DNA of 64,000 bases from positions 64,840,757 through 64,904,756 of the forward strand of contig CM077165.1 of assembly GCA_039583875.1 (NCBI GenBank). Reading direction: 5' to 3'. Both the position numbers and the translations under genes were made by a program. The stretch comes from Platanthera guangdongensis. Lineage: Eukaryota > Streptophyta > Magnoliopsida > Asparagales > Orchidaceae. Shown here in pieces: positions 42,547-53,745 of this stretch. The stretch's first letter is position 1, and each line of letters starts with the position of its first letter. The notes under the pieces are model-generated. The model ran no database searches and was not told the origin of the DNA. It was given only the letters and a program-made list of their open reading frames with translations.

Positions 42547-44850
42547 TGTAACGCCCCGAAACTCAAAGGAGCAAAAGGGGAATAATTTGGGCCAGTTTGA
42601 GTTCTGGCTGCAGGCACACGGCCTGGGACACGGGCGTGTCCCAGGGCGTGTCAAGCCTATATCGACACTAAGGCGTGAAGTCGACACTTTGGTCTCGACA
42701 TTGTGTCGAGAGTGGGCACACGGCCTGCGACACGGGCGTGTCGCAGGGCGTGTCGACCCGTGTCGACACTTAGCCGTGAAGTCGACACAGTGCTTTGAAG
42801 TTGTGTCGAGACACGGCACACGGCCTGCGACACGGGCGTGTCGCAGGGCGTGTCAACCCGTGTCGACACTCGTCCCGCGAAGTCGACACTTTGGTGTCGA
42901 CAGCGTGTCGAGACATGGCACACGGCCTGCGACACGGGCGTGTCGCAGGGCGTGTCGACCCGTGTCGACACTTAGCCTCGAAGTGCCGAGACCTTGTACA
43001 CGGCCTGGAGCCCAGGCGTGTCAAGGTGACACGGGCAAGGACACGGGCGTGACCGAACCCGTGTCAGCGCTCGGGTTGGAAACGGGAGAAAATGATGGGG
43101 TACACGGCCAGCTACACGGCCGTGTCAGTTGGAACACGGGCGTGTCAGATCGAACACGGGCGTGTTCGATGCCCGTGTGAGGTTCCAGGTGATTCGATTT
43201 TGACGGCGAATGAGGCACACGGCCCTGGACACGGGCGTGTGCCAGGCCGTGTTCGGCCCAGATTGGGCATTTCAGTCCCGAATCGAAGCCGTTCATTTCT
43301 TTGACTGAAGATCCAATGGCTGGGGGTTGTTCCTGAAGGGATATACCCGGGTTTTGACTTAGAAAACCCTCACTTTTTCCACTTGATCTCTCTCCAAACC
43401 CTTGGAGAAAGAAAAGCTAAGGCAAGAAGAAGAGGAGCTAGATCCGCCATTGGAGGAGCTTCGGAGCTCCGAATCGCAAGCCGACTCCGGATCCACGGAG
43501 GCAACGCAAGTGCGGTGATTTCTATCCGATTACATTTCGATGGCGCCAAAGAGGAACGCAAGGGTAACGATCCTCACTTTTGAGCATGATAGCTCTCTTT
43601 CTTAGCATAGGAAGCCCCCTCTCGCGAGTTTGCGAAGAGTTGGAGGCGTTCCTTCGGGTAGATATGTAAAGTCCCCGTTGTTTAGCGTCCGTATGCGAGA
43701 ACGGACATAGGCATTTTGGTTGAAGCCTACCCGGACATGTAGTTCGGATCGGTGATGTTGCATTGCATAAGGCCGGAGAAGACTCCGTGCTATTTGGTGT
43801 TTTCGGGTTTTCTACGCGGTAGATTGCAGCAGGGCGCCTTGGGGACTAACCCAAAGGTGCACCCGGAAAACTGGGCGGACACGAGGTCTTGCCAACTTGG
43901 TGGCTTGGAAGCCAACTTGAACATAACGAGGTTATGTGACTTGCGGTAGAATGGGACTCGGTGAAAGTTTGACCCGCGCATATGGCTTAAATTGTCGTTG
44001 CGATGTGAGCACGGGTTAGATGGAGCCGTACCCGCTTTATGTCGTCCGGTTAGAGCGACCTAAGGTTACATGGGACTCGCCGTTGGCATAAATGGGGGTC
44101 TTCGGTGGTCCATGGCTTAATTTGACGTGACCAATACCATGAAGACAAATTGCTCATAGGAATTGTCGTCCAAGAGGCGGTGGTGAGTCCGGAATGTTCA
44201 TGGCTTTATTTGACGTAACATCGACCGGTTCACCGAGAATGTGCCCTGAGTGCACGGGACGTGTGGCCGTACGAGCCAACGTCTGTGATGAAATGGCTAT
44301 GATTATATGCATTGCTCGCTTGTGCTAATGAAATGCAGGGAAGGAGCATCGCCGCCCCGAGTTGGGGGCGGGATCGTTATAATTTGGTCAGCATTGCTGA
44401 CCGTTGCTTTGTTCGCCACCGTGCGGTGGTTTGTTTGCTTGCAGGTGCAGCTGGACCAAGCGGTCAATAGCGGGCTAAAGCCCATTTTGCGAAGCTGGCC
44501 CTCGAAGGCCCGAATGGAAATGTTTTATGTTTTGTTCATGTATGGCCGGCCTGCGTGCCGAGGTTTGGAAATCATGTAAAAGACAAGGGAAACATTTTGT
44601 AAGGCCTTAAGGCCGACTTTTGAGTATTTTGTAATAACATTCCTATTATCTTGCTAGTGGACATTCATGCTTGTGCTGGGTTCTTGTTTTGCAACTTTAA
44701 TAAATTGCTTCCGCTAGAATGCTCTGTGTAGGACGTTGAGATTGGTTGGATGGTTTCCATACGTAACCACCCGGTCTGTCTGTGGTATATGGCGTCGGGC
44801 CCCGGCCGGACCTACTGCTATATGCTATGCGACGGATAGGGGGTGTTACA
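42547..44850 (+). repeat. Gypsy-2 3' LTR
   Basis: 2304 bp, aligned base for base with 35705-38009 (offset 6842, minus one C). It is preceded by 'ttttaagaggggtagagt' (PPT) and followed by catgt. The palindromic array is at 42616-43257. Confidence 0.95.
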
Positions 44851-44855
44851 CATGT
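44851..44855. repeat. Right TSD (catgt) of gypsy-2
   Basis: A copy of 35700-35704; LARD LTR sequence resumes immediately. Confidence 0.92.
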
Positions 44856-45118
44856 CATGCTTTTTTCATCAAAAATTGCTGATTTCACGGGATTTGAACT
44901 GTCACGCCTTGGTCACGGGCGTGACCAACAGTACACGGGCGTGTACTTGACTTTTTTGCAATTTTTCCTGAAAAAGTTCAGGTAACAAAAATATCTTAAG
45001 TTAGAACTATTTTTACGAAAAGAAGCAATTTATTAAAGAAAAATATACAAAAATAACAAAAATAAATTAAAACAACTTATTTATTTTACATAAATATAGT
45101 TATATTTACAATTCATCA
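44856..45118 (-). repeat. Left (3') LTR of the LARD, second segment
   Basis: It aligns with about 50525-50786, including the TCACGGGCGTGA and ACACGGGCGTGT palindromes at 44910-44950. It ends in TTCATCA before the PPT. Confidence 0.88.
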
Positions 45119-47837
45119 AATACCCCCATACTTAAGCTTTGTTATTCCAGAGCAAAAGTTGGAGATTAACTTATAGGGAATTAAAGAAATCCTAAGTTTT
45201 GCTACCGCTTGAATTAATTAAAAGTAAGATCAAAATAAACATCTGGAGTACTAGTGTTAAATCCTAAATTATGAAAATGTTATAAATAGAGGAAGAGTTT
45301 CAAAAAGACTTCTAGATAAAATAAAATAGAGAGCAAAAATTTATTTTTGTTAGTTTAACAAGGATGGATTGAAATTATATAAAAAACTTTAGCTTAAAAG
45401 AAGTTAATGGAAATAATGCAATTGAAAAATTATGCTCTCAAAAACAATTTAAATTAATTATAGAATTCTTGAAATAGGATAAGTGGTTTGGTGGGTTATG
45501 AAGAGGGCTTGGATTTAGAGGCGAGGTAATTTTTTCTCGAACCTCTATATATTTTTTTTCTTTTGAATAATTAGGAAAATGAAATCTTATTTTCCTAACA
45601 TAAAAATTTTGTCTTTCTTCATAAATAATAAATAACCCAATGTATATGTATAGGAGTACTGAATTTTATCCTATTACTCCATAACATATAATCTTTTTAA
45701 AAATTGAGTGTCTATATTTACGAAATGAAATCTTATTCCCATTGACATAGGATCTTTTAAGAGATAAAATAGGGTAACCATGTAAAGTAAGACATGAAAA
45801 AAGGAGGTGGCTTTATTTTTTTCAAAAAGAAAACTAGATTTTAATAAAAATGTTTTGAGAGCAATCTTTTTAAAATGAATGCTCCGATGTTTCTAAAAGC
45901 ATGAAGTAGAAATAATTGAAATCCATGATTGTTATTTTCTAACATAAAAGATGAGCTTCTACTTATAAAAATTAGAAGTGATGGTGAAAAACAAGTTCCC
46001 TATTATAAGGAAAAAAAACATAAAAAATTCTTTAAAACTTAACCCTATACACTTAAATCTATCGAACTTTAATTAATAAACGAATAGTAAACAAAGAATA
46101 AGTAAAATTCGCATATAAATTAACTCGAAACTAGATTTTTGGAAAGCAAAAAGGGTTAAGATATGATATATTAGATTTTATTTTGTTACATAATTTCTAA
46201 TTTTTTTAATTTTCTAGAGTTTTCATCATTTTTTTGTATTTTATTTTTTTTGATTTATTATCTTTTTTTTTTAATTTTTAATGGTTTTTATCTCTTTTTT
46301 TTATATATATTTTTTTATTATTATCTTTTTAGGATTTTTAGAGTTATTTTCTTTTTTTTATGATTTTTGGGTTTTCTAAATTTTTTGATTTTTTTAGTGT
46401 ATTTTGATAAGTTATTTACAAGAAAGAGGAGAGAAAGAAATGTTATTTACAAAGAAGATAGTGGGGAAAGAGAGATTTTTACAAAAAATGTACAAAGTAA
46501 AAACCCGATGACCCGCGAATAGACTCTTATTTAGGTGGTTGGTTCGATGAGTCGAACACCGTGGGTTTACTAAAAAGGAAGTTTTTACAAATAAGAAGTG
46601 GGGGGGGGGGGCGAGAGAATTTTCTTTTCACAAAAACTATTTATAAAGGAAAAGAAAATTTGTTTTTTTGAATTTTTGTTTGAATTTTTTTTTGTTTTAT
46701 GATTTTTTTTTTTGAGTATTTGATTGTAAAAACAAGAAATGTTTTTGGAGGTTTTAATTTTTATGGATTTTTTGTATTTTTGATGATTTTTTATTTTTAT
46801 TATTATTACAAAATATAAAAAGTGCAGAAATAGAACAATAAGAAAACACCCACATACTTAAATCCAACATTGTCCCCAAAGTTGCTATCTAAGTATGCGG
46901 AACGAATGATTTACAAAATAAAATATGAACAAAAATTAAAAGAGAGGGTAGTAGCTTCCCTTAGACGAGTTCGGGGAGCTCCCGGTCGAAACCCTGCATT
47001 AGTTAGAGAAAAGAAAGAAGCAAAAAGAAAGCAGAAAAGGGAAAAAGATAAATTCGGCTAAAAGGTTGCGGGAGGTTGTGGGTGGCAAGTGCGTGTGTGA
47101 CTCGAGTAGCTAACGTCTTAGATATATGAGTGTGATAAAAATGCGATCCCCTAGCGCACACAAAAGTGTGAAGCACATCGAATTAAAACAAAACAAGTGA
47201 AAATAAAATAAGTTAAACAAAATATAGACGTTTTTAAAATCAAATTATTATATTTTTTGGTGTTTTGAAGTACATTTTATTATTATTTTTTTAGTTTTTT
47301 TAGGTAGGTTTTGTTTTGTTGTTAGAATTTTTTTGTTTTTAGATTTTTTGTGGGTTTTTAGTGTTTTAGGTTTTTTAAGATTTTTTTTGTGGCTGTTAGT
47401 TTTTTAAGATTTTGTTAAAGTTTTTTATTTTTTAGAATTTTAGGTTTTTATTTTTGTTTTTTTTTGTTTTTAGTGTTTGAATTTTTTTTCATAAAAATAA
47501 TGAAATTTTTTTAAGTTATGTTTATTTTTTTAGATTTTTTTGGTTTTATAGGTTTTTCAAGTTTTTAGTTTTATAGGTTTTTTTATTATTTTTTGTGGAA
47601 ACAACGCTATTTCATTTTTTTTGTTTTGTTATTTTTTTTATAGACACTATATATAAAAGAATAAGTAAAAAATAAGCTATTTCTTTTTTTTTTGTAAGTT
47701 GTTTTAGTAGTTTTATTATTATTATTATTATTATTATTAGTCTTATTTTTTTGTTGGCCATTTTAAATTTTTGTTATATATATTGATATAGGTAAAATTA
47801 ATAGATTTCGAGGGTTCAAAATAACGACTCGAAAACT
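45119..47837 (-). other. LARD internal region, noncoding, AT-rich
   Basis: 2.7 kb with no gag or pol motif in any frame. It opens with the PPT (minus strand TAAGTATGGGGGTATT, 45119-45134) and ends at the PBS. Long T and A runs dominate, with a G run of 13 at 46599-46611 and a TTA microsatellite at 47712-47739. A 63-codon Lys/Arg-rich frame at 46870-47061 is the only notable open frame; I cannot show that it is coding. Confidence 0.8.
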
Positions 47838-47854
47838 CCCCGACAACGGCGCCA
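47838..47854 (-). other. LARD primer binding site (Asp tRNA)
   Basis: On the minus strand TGGCGCCGTTGTCGGGG matches the 3' end of plant tRNA-Asp(GTC) with one difference. Asp-type PBS sequences are typical of the Athila/Tat side of Ty3/gypsy, so the helper is likely of that group. Confidence 0.85.
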
Positions 47855-47860
47855 AAAACT

Positions 47861-50786
47861 TGAGGCGTGTTAAAACTCCAAAATTATTACGAGCTCGCGG
47901 CGCCCCGGGCGATTTTATTTAAGAAAGCGGGTGATTTGGTTTTTATTTTGAAAACGGGGCCAGCAGATTTATTAATTTGGATATAAAAAGATGAGATCGA
48001 GTTTTAACGAAAGGAGGCAAGTGCACCTATCATGTGTAGTACAAGATATTCCAGTGTGAAATATCGAGGTCGTATTGTTCTCGCAGTCGGGTCGATTATT
48101 TCTACTCTTCCATGGAGGGGACTATTATTTTACCGATAATTACTTGTCGGGTATTTTATATATAATAAAAAGGCAATAAAAATAAAAGCAATTAAAAATG
48201 TGGAGCAGATGAAAAGCTTAGCGCAAAGACATCGAATAGAATTTGAACTAAAATAAACTTTTAATAAAAAGAAATCCTAAATTTCAAATTAATTAAGACC
48301 GAGACTTGACCGTGGAGGTTCCACTAAAATGAGCGCACCTAGCTATAGGGATATCGCTCACCTGAACGCTAAGACTATTCGACCGAACGTTAGTCCGACG
48401 AAGGATTCCTCTTAACGCCTGCAGTACGCTAAGAACCCCGCTATTGGGTGGGGAACCCAATCCGGTAGAGTTTGCATGCCTCCTCTCTCGAGGGTTAGTG
48501 CGAACTCTCTTTACCAAGGGGTGATCGGTCCATACGCACGACCTTTCGGCTAGCTAGTGTATGGACTACGGAAATAGAGCCCACACATCAATATGTGGTT
48601 CTACGCTTCCTAAACCCTAGGCAAACCTTAAGTAATTTTAATTAATTAGAAAATGAGGACCTTTAATTATTTAAAGCTATTTTATTTGTCCCAATGCTCT
48701 TCGATATTGAGGAGTAAGAACAAATAGCCACTCATCGGAATGGGGACGGCAGGCGGTGAAAGTAATAAATAAAGCAGTAAAATGAAAGCAGGAAATAAAG
48801 CAGTAAAGGAAAACTGTAAAGAAAACAAAAAATTACAAGTCCTACTCAAACAGGTAGGACTGAAATGAAAGAAGAAAATGCGAGTCACGGCTCAAATGAG
48901 TGGGCGGGAGAAATGAAAGCGAGTCCTACTCAAACGAGTTGGAGGAAATAAATACAACGCACACACACACTTGATAGAAATTAAAACTCACGCACACACT
49001 CGACATGAAATGAAACACGCGCACACAACAGAATTTAAAAACTCACACACTCTACTGGAAAGGAAAACTCACACACTCTACTGGAAGGGAGATAAAACAC
49101 TGCGCCATTTAACTCTTAATGAGTCACTAGAAATAAATGTGCACACATAAAAAATTGCAAAAAACTAAGTTACCGAAAAATTAAAATAACTACATTTCTA
49201 CCGCTAGAATGCGGTAGAAATGCATAAAAAGCTAAAATAAAAATGAAACGAGCAAATGGATTTGCAAATAAATGCAAAAGCTAAGTGCTCGAAAAATTAT
49301 AATGAATACATATCTACCGCTAGAATGCGGTAGAAATGCGTAAAAATAAGACAGAAAAATTAAACGGACAAAACGGTTTTGAAAACAAAGCGAAAATGGA
49401 AGTGTTTGAAACATTAAAATAGCTATATTTTCATTCTTATGATTTTATAAAAGAGCTTAAAAAGTGGAAAATAGGGTGAGGAGAACAAAAGTTTTACACA
49501 AAATAAAAAGGCGAAGTTAGACGAAAATTCAAAACCACTTTTTAGGATATTTTTATAAAATCTTAAGGATGAACATAATATGAACGGAAATGCTAAACTA
49601 TGAATTTATGAAGATTATGAAAGCAATAAAAACTAAACTAAACTCATACACACACACACCCATTTTAAAAGAAGAAAAATAAAGATAAACAAAATAAAAG
49701 AAATAAGATTGCATAAGTGTGGAGTTGTGTAGATCCATTCCAAAGGCATATTAAGAGATGAAAAACATGTTTTATTAAATAAAAGGACGAGTTACAAAGA
49801 CACGAAAATAAAAGCTAAGGAGAGGGGGAGAAAATATCATTACATAAACTTGGAATCCATCTAGGCAGCATAAATCCTAAGCAAAATGGCACAAAAAGTG
49901 GAACAGGATTACAAGCAGAAGCTCTGAATTTATAGGGTTTAGGGTGGAGTTGTGTAGATCCATTCTAAAGGCATAATAAGAGATGAAAAACATGTTTTAT
50001 TAAATAAAAGGACGAGTTACAAAGACACGAAAATAAAAGCTAAGGAGAGGGGGAGAAAATATCATTACATGAACTTGGAATCCATCTAGGCAGCATAAAT
50101 CCTAAGCAAAATGGCACAAAAAGTGGAACAGGATTACAAGCAGAAGCTCTGAATTTATAGAGAAATTTTTCATGGGACACGCCCCCTGACATGGGCGTGT
50201 AGGGGGGCGTGTCAGCACTGTGCAAATGGCGACCGACAAGATTTGACATCAAAGTTAACTTTGGTTGAAAACGTGGAGGTCACACCCCTAGTCACGGGCG
50301 TGACTTTGGGCGTTTTGGGGAGGTGGAACTGGGCGCGGGTCTCGTCGAAAGTCACCGCGCGGGTCTTGTCGAGCCAGGTGGAGGAGTCACTCCCTAGGTC
50401 ACGTGCGTGACCTGGGCATGTCGTGTTGGGTCGATGATCGTCGAGCGAATTTCGTCGAGCTTGAGTGTCACGGCCATGGTCACGGGGCGTGTCAAATGAC
50501 ACGGGCGTGACCCCGGGTGTGTCAAGCGTTTTTCATCAAAAATTGCTGATTTCACGGGATTTGAACTGTCACGCCCTGGTCACGGGTGTGACCAACAGTA
50601 CACGGGCGTGTACTTGACGTTTTTGCAATTTTTCCTGAAAAATTCAGGAAACAAAAAAAAACCTAAGTTAGAACTATTTTTACGAAAAAGAAGCAATTTA
50701 TTAAAGAAAAATATACAAAAATAACAAAAATAAACTAAAATAACTTATTTAGTGTACATAAATATATTTATATTTACAATTCATCA
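47861..50786 (-). repeat. Right (5') LTR of the LARD, 2.9 kb
   Basis: Plus-strand ends are TGAGGCGTGTTAAAACTCC and TTCATCA. It contains a pair of TTTCTACCGC hairpins (49195, 49312), a short tandem duplication 'aactcacacactctactgga' (49037-49085), a tandem duplication of about 222 bp (49722-50165) and a palindromic motif block at 50170-50620. Parts resemble 1-1012 in reverse complement. No coding signal. Confidence 0.9.
49195..49336. repeat. Repeated perfect hairpin in the LARD LTR
   Basis: TTTCTACCGC / TAGAAT loop / GCGGTAGAAA at 49195-49220. A second copy at 49311-49336 has one mismatch. They sit in a degenerate repeat with a period of about 116 bp. Confidence 0.85.
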
Positions 50787-51240
50787 GAGGCCGAGATAGG
50801 GGCTTAGAAGGCTGAAGTAGAGCAACTCTTTTTTTAAGATCGGGCTGTCGAGCTCAAGGATGTAGGGCTTGCTCAATACAAGGACTCTCTAAACTATATA
50901 TGGGACCACTGCTTAATTGGCAAGGAAATTCGGGTGGAGGTGGACCTGGGAGGTGGAGCCCTAGATTGAAGATATAGAAGAGATTGCTCTCAGATGCGGA
51001 GTATCGAAGGCTCTTAGGATGGTGTCCAGGAAGCTCAAGTGTGACGCATCTATTCTTGGATTTGATGACATTTTTGACAATAAAGGCTAAGTCTCTTATT
51101 CTGATGTTAATGTTGTGGGAGCGTAGTCATATTACTTTTGCACCTTTGTCTATGTACTTTATATTGCATATATTTGTCTGCTTCTGTCATTTTATGGTAG
51201 GCTTGCACTTTGCACTCTAGTAGTTTATGGTAGTTCTTAC
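50787..51240 (+). pseudogene. Gene-like fragment, 3' part
   Basis: It begins with the gaggc TSD and continues the coiled-coil-like reading from 34664: KAEVEQLFF, DRAVELKDVGLAQYKDSLNY and IWDHCLIGKEIRVEVDLGGG, ending at a stop near 50970. The rest is noncoding. The continuity across the LARD is clear at DNA level. The protein is unknown to me. Confidence 0.45.
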
Positions 51241-52270
51241 TAACAACACTTCGGGTGCTTCTTTCTAGCACACCTTTGTTTTTAAGGTTTTATGATGTTG
51301 GGCCTTATTTTGATATTGATCAAGCTTGTGTGATATTGGTACCGTCACTTTGAGTGTGATCATGATCTCATTTCTTGGATGTTTTGAATTGAAGGATGAG
51401 ACCCAGGTGATGTTGTATCCTCCTATCAGTGCGAGGGTTAACCCCTACTTGCCATGTAGTAAGAGGTTAGAGCACCAAACTGGAGGATGTAGCTGATTAG
51501 TTGATTATTGAAGGACGAGACCCAATGGCATCACAATCTACTTTTGAGGAAAAGGGCGAGCACTTCTTACTAAGTAGAGTTTATGATATCTGAATGGGGG
51601 GGTCACTGATTATGGTGTTAAAGGACCAATATTCGAACCTAGGCAACTGCGAGGGTGCACGATTTGACGGTGTCGTGACCTACCGCTGAGAAAAAGGGCA
51701 AACCGTCGATCCAGGGTAGTAAGAGATCACTAGGGCAAGTTCCCAGGGACGGCGAGGGGTAGACCTTACTAGACATTTAGCATACACGAGGAGGTATGCC
51801 CTGGCATTACTGTGACCTACTACGGGGGAGAATGGAAAACCTTTGATCCGGGGAGGTGAGAGGTTACTAGGGTAAGGCCCCGGAGGCATTCCGTTATTAC
51901 AGGGGAGAAGGGAAAACCGTCAATCCGGGGCAATAAGGACTACCGTGATGTTGACGACATATAGTTGGACGAACGAGCTTCAAGCATTTCTATGAAAACA
52001 AAGTTAGAAGCAAACAAACAAATTGCATTAATTGAAAACTAGAGTTCATATACAAACATATTCTAATGTGTTTGTTGAAATTATTTTTTTTATCATAAAT
52101 ACTAGGTAAAGTAGATAAAGGTGGAAGTTACCAAGCCAAAATATAGTAGGACATGTGCTAACTTGGAAAGAGTCTATATGGGATTACTGAAATATGGCGG
52201 TGTAGTCAGAATCTGCTTGAATGATGATAAATCATACATCATAGGTTACTTGTATGAGTTAATCACCCAA
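51241..52270. repeat. Unassigned region with degenerate tandem repeats
   Basis: I see no gene. Between 51674 and 51945 a 'gacctac..cggggagaa.ggnaaaccgtcgatccgggg' phrase followed by 'gaggttactagggnaag' recurs about three times with strong divergence. The rest, to 52270, has no recognisable feature. Confidence 0.5.
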
Positions 52271-52499
52271 AGTAAATAGGAGAATGATGGTGCCTAGGAC
52301 TAGTATTGGAGTACTACTCAGAATGCATGTGCTAGTATACCTTAGCATGATGCTTCCACTTATTAGTTTGAGTTGTAGCAATGTTGATAATAATAAAGGG
52401 TTGATCGTGATTTCATTGTCCACCAAGATTCAGTTTATTTTTGTTAGAGGTTCCTCAATAATTATGTTAACACTCGTTGGGCTTTGGCGAGGGATTGGT

Positions 52500-53745
52500 T
52501 CTTTCTTTGTTACCTGATCAATCAGCCTAAGGTGAGAAAATCATTCAATTTCTTCTCTTAGGAGTTTGCATCCTCCTGTATCGTGACCAAGTCCATGGTG
52601 ATATTTGAAGTATTTTTAGAGATCTCCTCGATTTTGAGACAAAAGTCATAGCTTTCACAAGGCATGATAATTACGAATACCTAGAACAATATTTTCCTGA
52701 TAAACATTGAGTGGCGTGAAACTTTTATTTTAGCGATGCTCTCTTGTTTGACAAGCATTTGCATGATGTCCATAACTACTTTTGGTTTCTGGGTGAGGAC
52801 TATCCTCTTGCTTCCTTTTTCTAGTCTTTTGCTCGCTTGTCACTTTAGAGGCAATTTTTTATCATTATTGGTAATGAACTGATTGATGAAAAGATGTGCC
52901 AATTCTTCAAACCTGTCAATCCTTCCTTTACCCAATGCGTGGAACCAAGCTCAGGCCTACCCTTTCAATATGATGAAAAAAACTTGGCACGAGAGCTGGT
53001 CCAGGGCATTACAGATGTGCATGATTGCCATATAATGTCATATATGCATTAGTGGATCATTTATTCAGCTAAACTTCTTGATATCAGGGAACTCGAAGCC
53101 ACACGAGGTGGGGTGCGCCAAGATACTTCAAGTGAATGGAGAGCAACTATAGAAAGGATTGGAATCAGTTAGGGAATGATTTTTGTCTTACCCTTATTAC
53201 TTAATAGGTCAGCCATGAGATCCATCATCATTACGGTCATTGTTTTTGGTGTTCTCATAGTCTAGCAGATAGCGAAGGTGGCAAGCTTCTAGTTCTAGGA
53301 ATAATCCTACGGGAGTTGACAAACTACTTGCATTAGAGAATTCTTTCTCTATTTCATATGGATTTTGAGAGGAACATTCAGTTAAGGCGGGTAGTGCTTC
53401 TGGTCGAGGCAAGCCGACTGGCTTAAGAGGCGCAACAGGAGCTTGCACCGCTCCATGACTTCTCAAGAGGGCCAAGAACTAGGCTATGATCTCATTTTTC
53501 TCGGCGATGCACTCAGCAAGTGCATTTTCAAATACGCAGATGGACTCCTTGAGGTAGGGCATACAAATGTGGAAGGGAAAGGCGACGACATTTCCGGACA
53601 CTTTCCTCGTAGATTCTTGTATGATGTTAACCTTTCTTCTCGCCATAATCACGAGTATGGTTGTGCAGGGGATACTGTCTTCCAAGACATTTTCAGTCTC
53701 TAGGGAATCTTTTGCCATAGATGGCACAAAACTTTTGTGGACCAA
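52500..53745 (-). pseudogene. gag: Decayed Tat/Ogre-like gypsy gag on the minus strand
   Basis: Read on the minus strand in shifting frames: a coiled N-terminal part, then GFEFPDIKKFS, YMAIMHICNALDQL and AWFHALGKGRIDRFEELAHLFINQF. This is the order of the retrotransposon gag domain (relatives have 'WF..L....I.SF.EL...F'). Further on, a shifted frame gives HHGLGHDTGGCKLLREEIE, the His/Cys motif after the capsid in Tat/Athila-type gag. Stops are numerous. No pol or LTR belonging to it is visible. Confidence 0.6.

Larger units (their letters stand above)
35705..44850 (+). mobile_element. Gypsy-2: recent chromovirus-type element with defective ORFs
   Basis: Complete 9.1-kb structure: LTRs of 2305 and 2304 bp, TSD catgt, Met PBS (38013), gag with two knuckles, damaged protease, RT and RNase H, integrase, chromodomain-like tail, and a purine-rich PPT (42532-42546). 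By eye the LTRs differ by 10 substitutions and one C-tract indel, about 0.4%. Despite that youth, the coding part has deletions covering catalytic residues, so this copy was probably mobilised by a helper. Confidence 0.94.
34665..50786 (-). mobile_element. LARD: large noncoding LTR retrotransposon with Asp-tRNA PBS
   Basis: The ends are TGAGGCATGTTAAAACTCC at 34665 and TTTACAATTCATCA at 50786, flanked by TSD gaggc (34660-34664 and 50787-50791). The PBS on the minus strand (47838-47854) matches the plant Asp(GTC) tRNA 3' end. The PPT is at 45119-45134. The left LTR is 34665-35704 plus 44856-45118 (split by gypsy-2) and the right LTR is 47861-50786. The 2.7-kb interior lacks gag and pol, so it must depend on proteins from a partner element. 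Confidence 0.9.

Noticed and set aside
46870..47061. 63-codon Lys/Arg-rich frame in the LARD interior
   Set aside because: Single short frame in a sequence of low complexity, with no homologue in the window to test it. Kept only as a note in the LARD interior entry.
47712..47739. TTA microsatellite and long T/A runs as a possible origin or matrix attachment region
   Set aside because: AT-rich simple sequence alone is not evidence for either; it is part of the LARD interior.
52284..52517. 77-codon plus-strand frame with hydrophobic stretches
   Set aside because: It is antisense to the decayed gag text on the minus strand, and hydrophobicity here reflects T-rich DNA.
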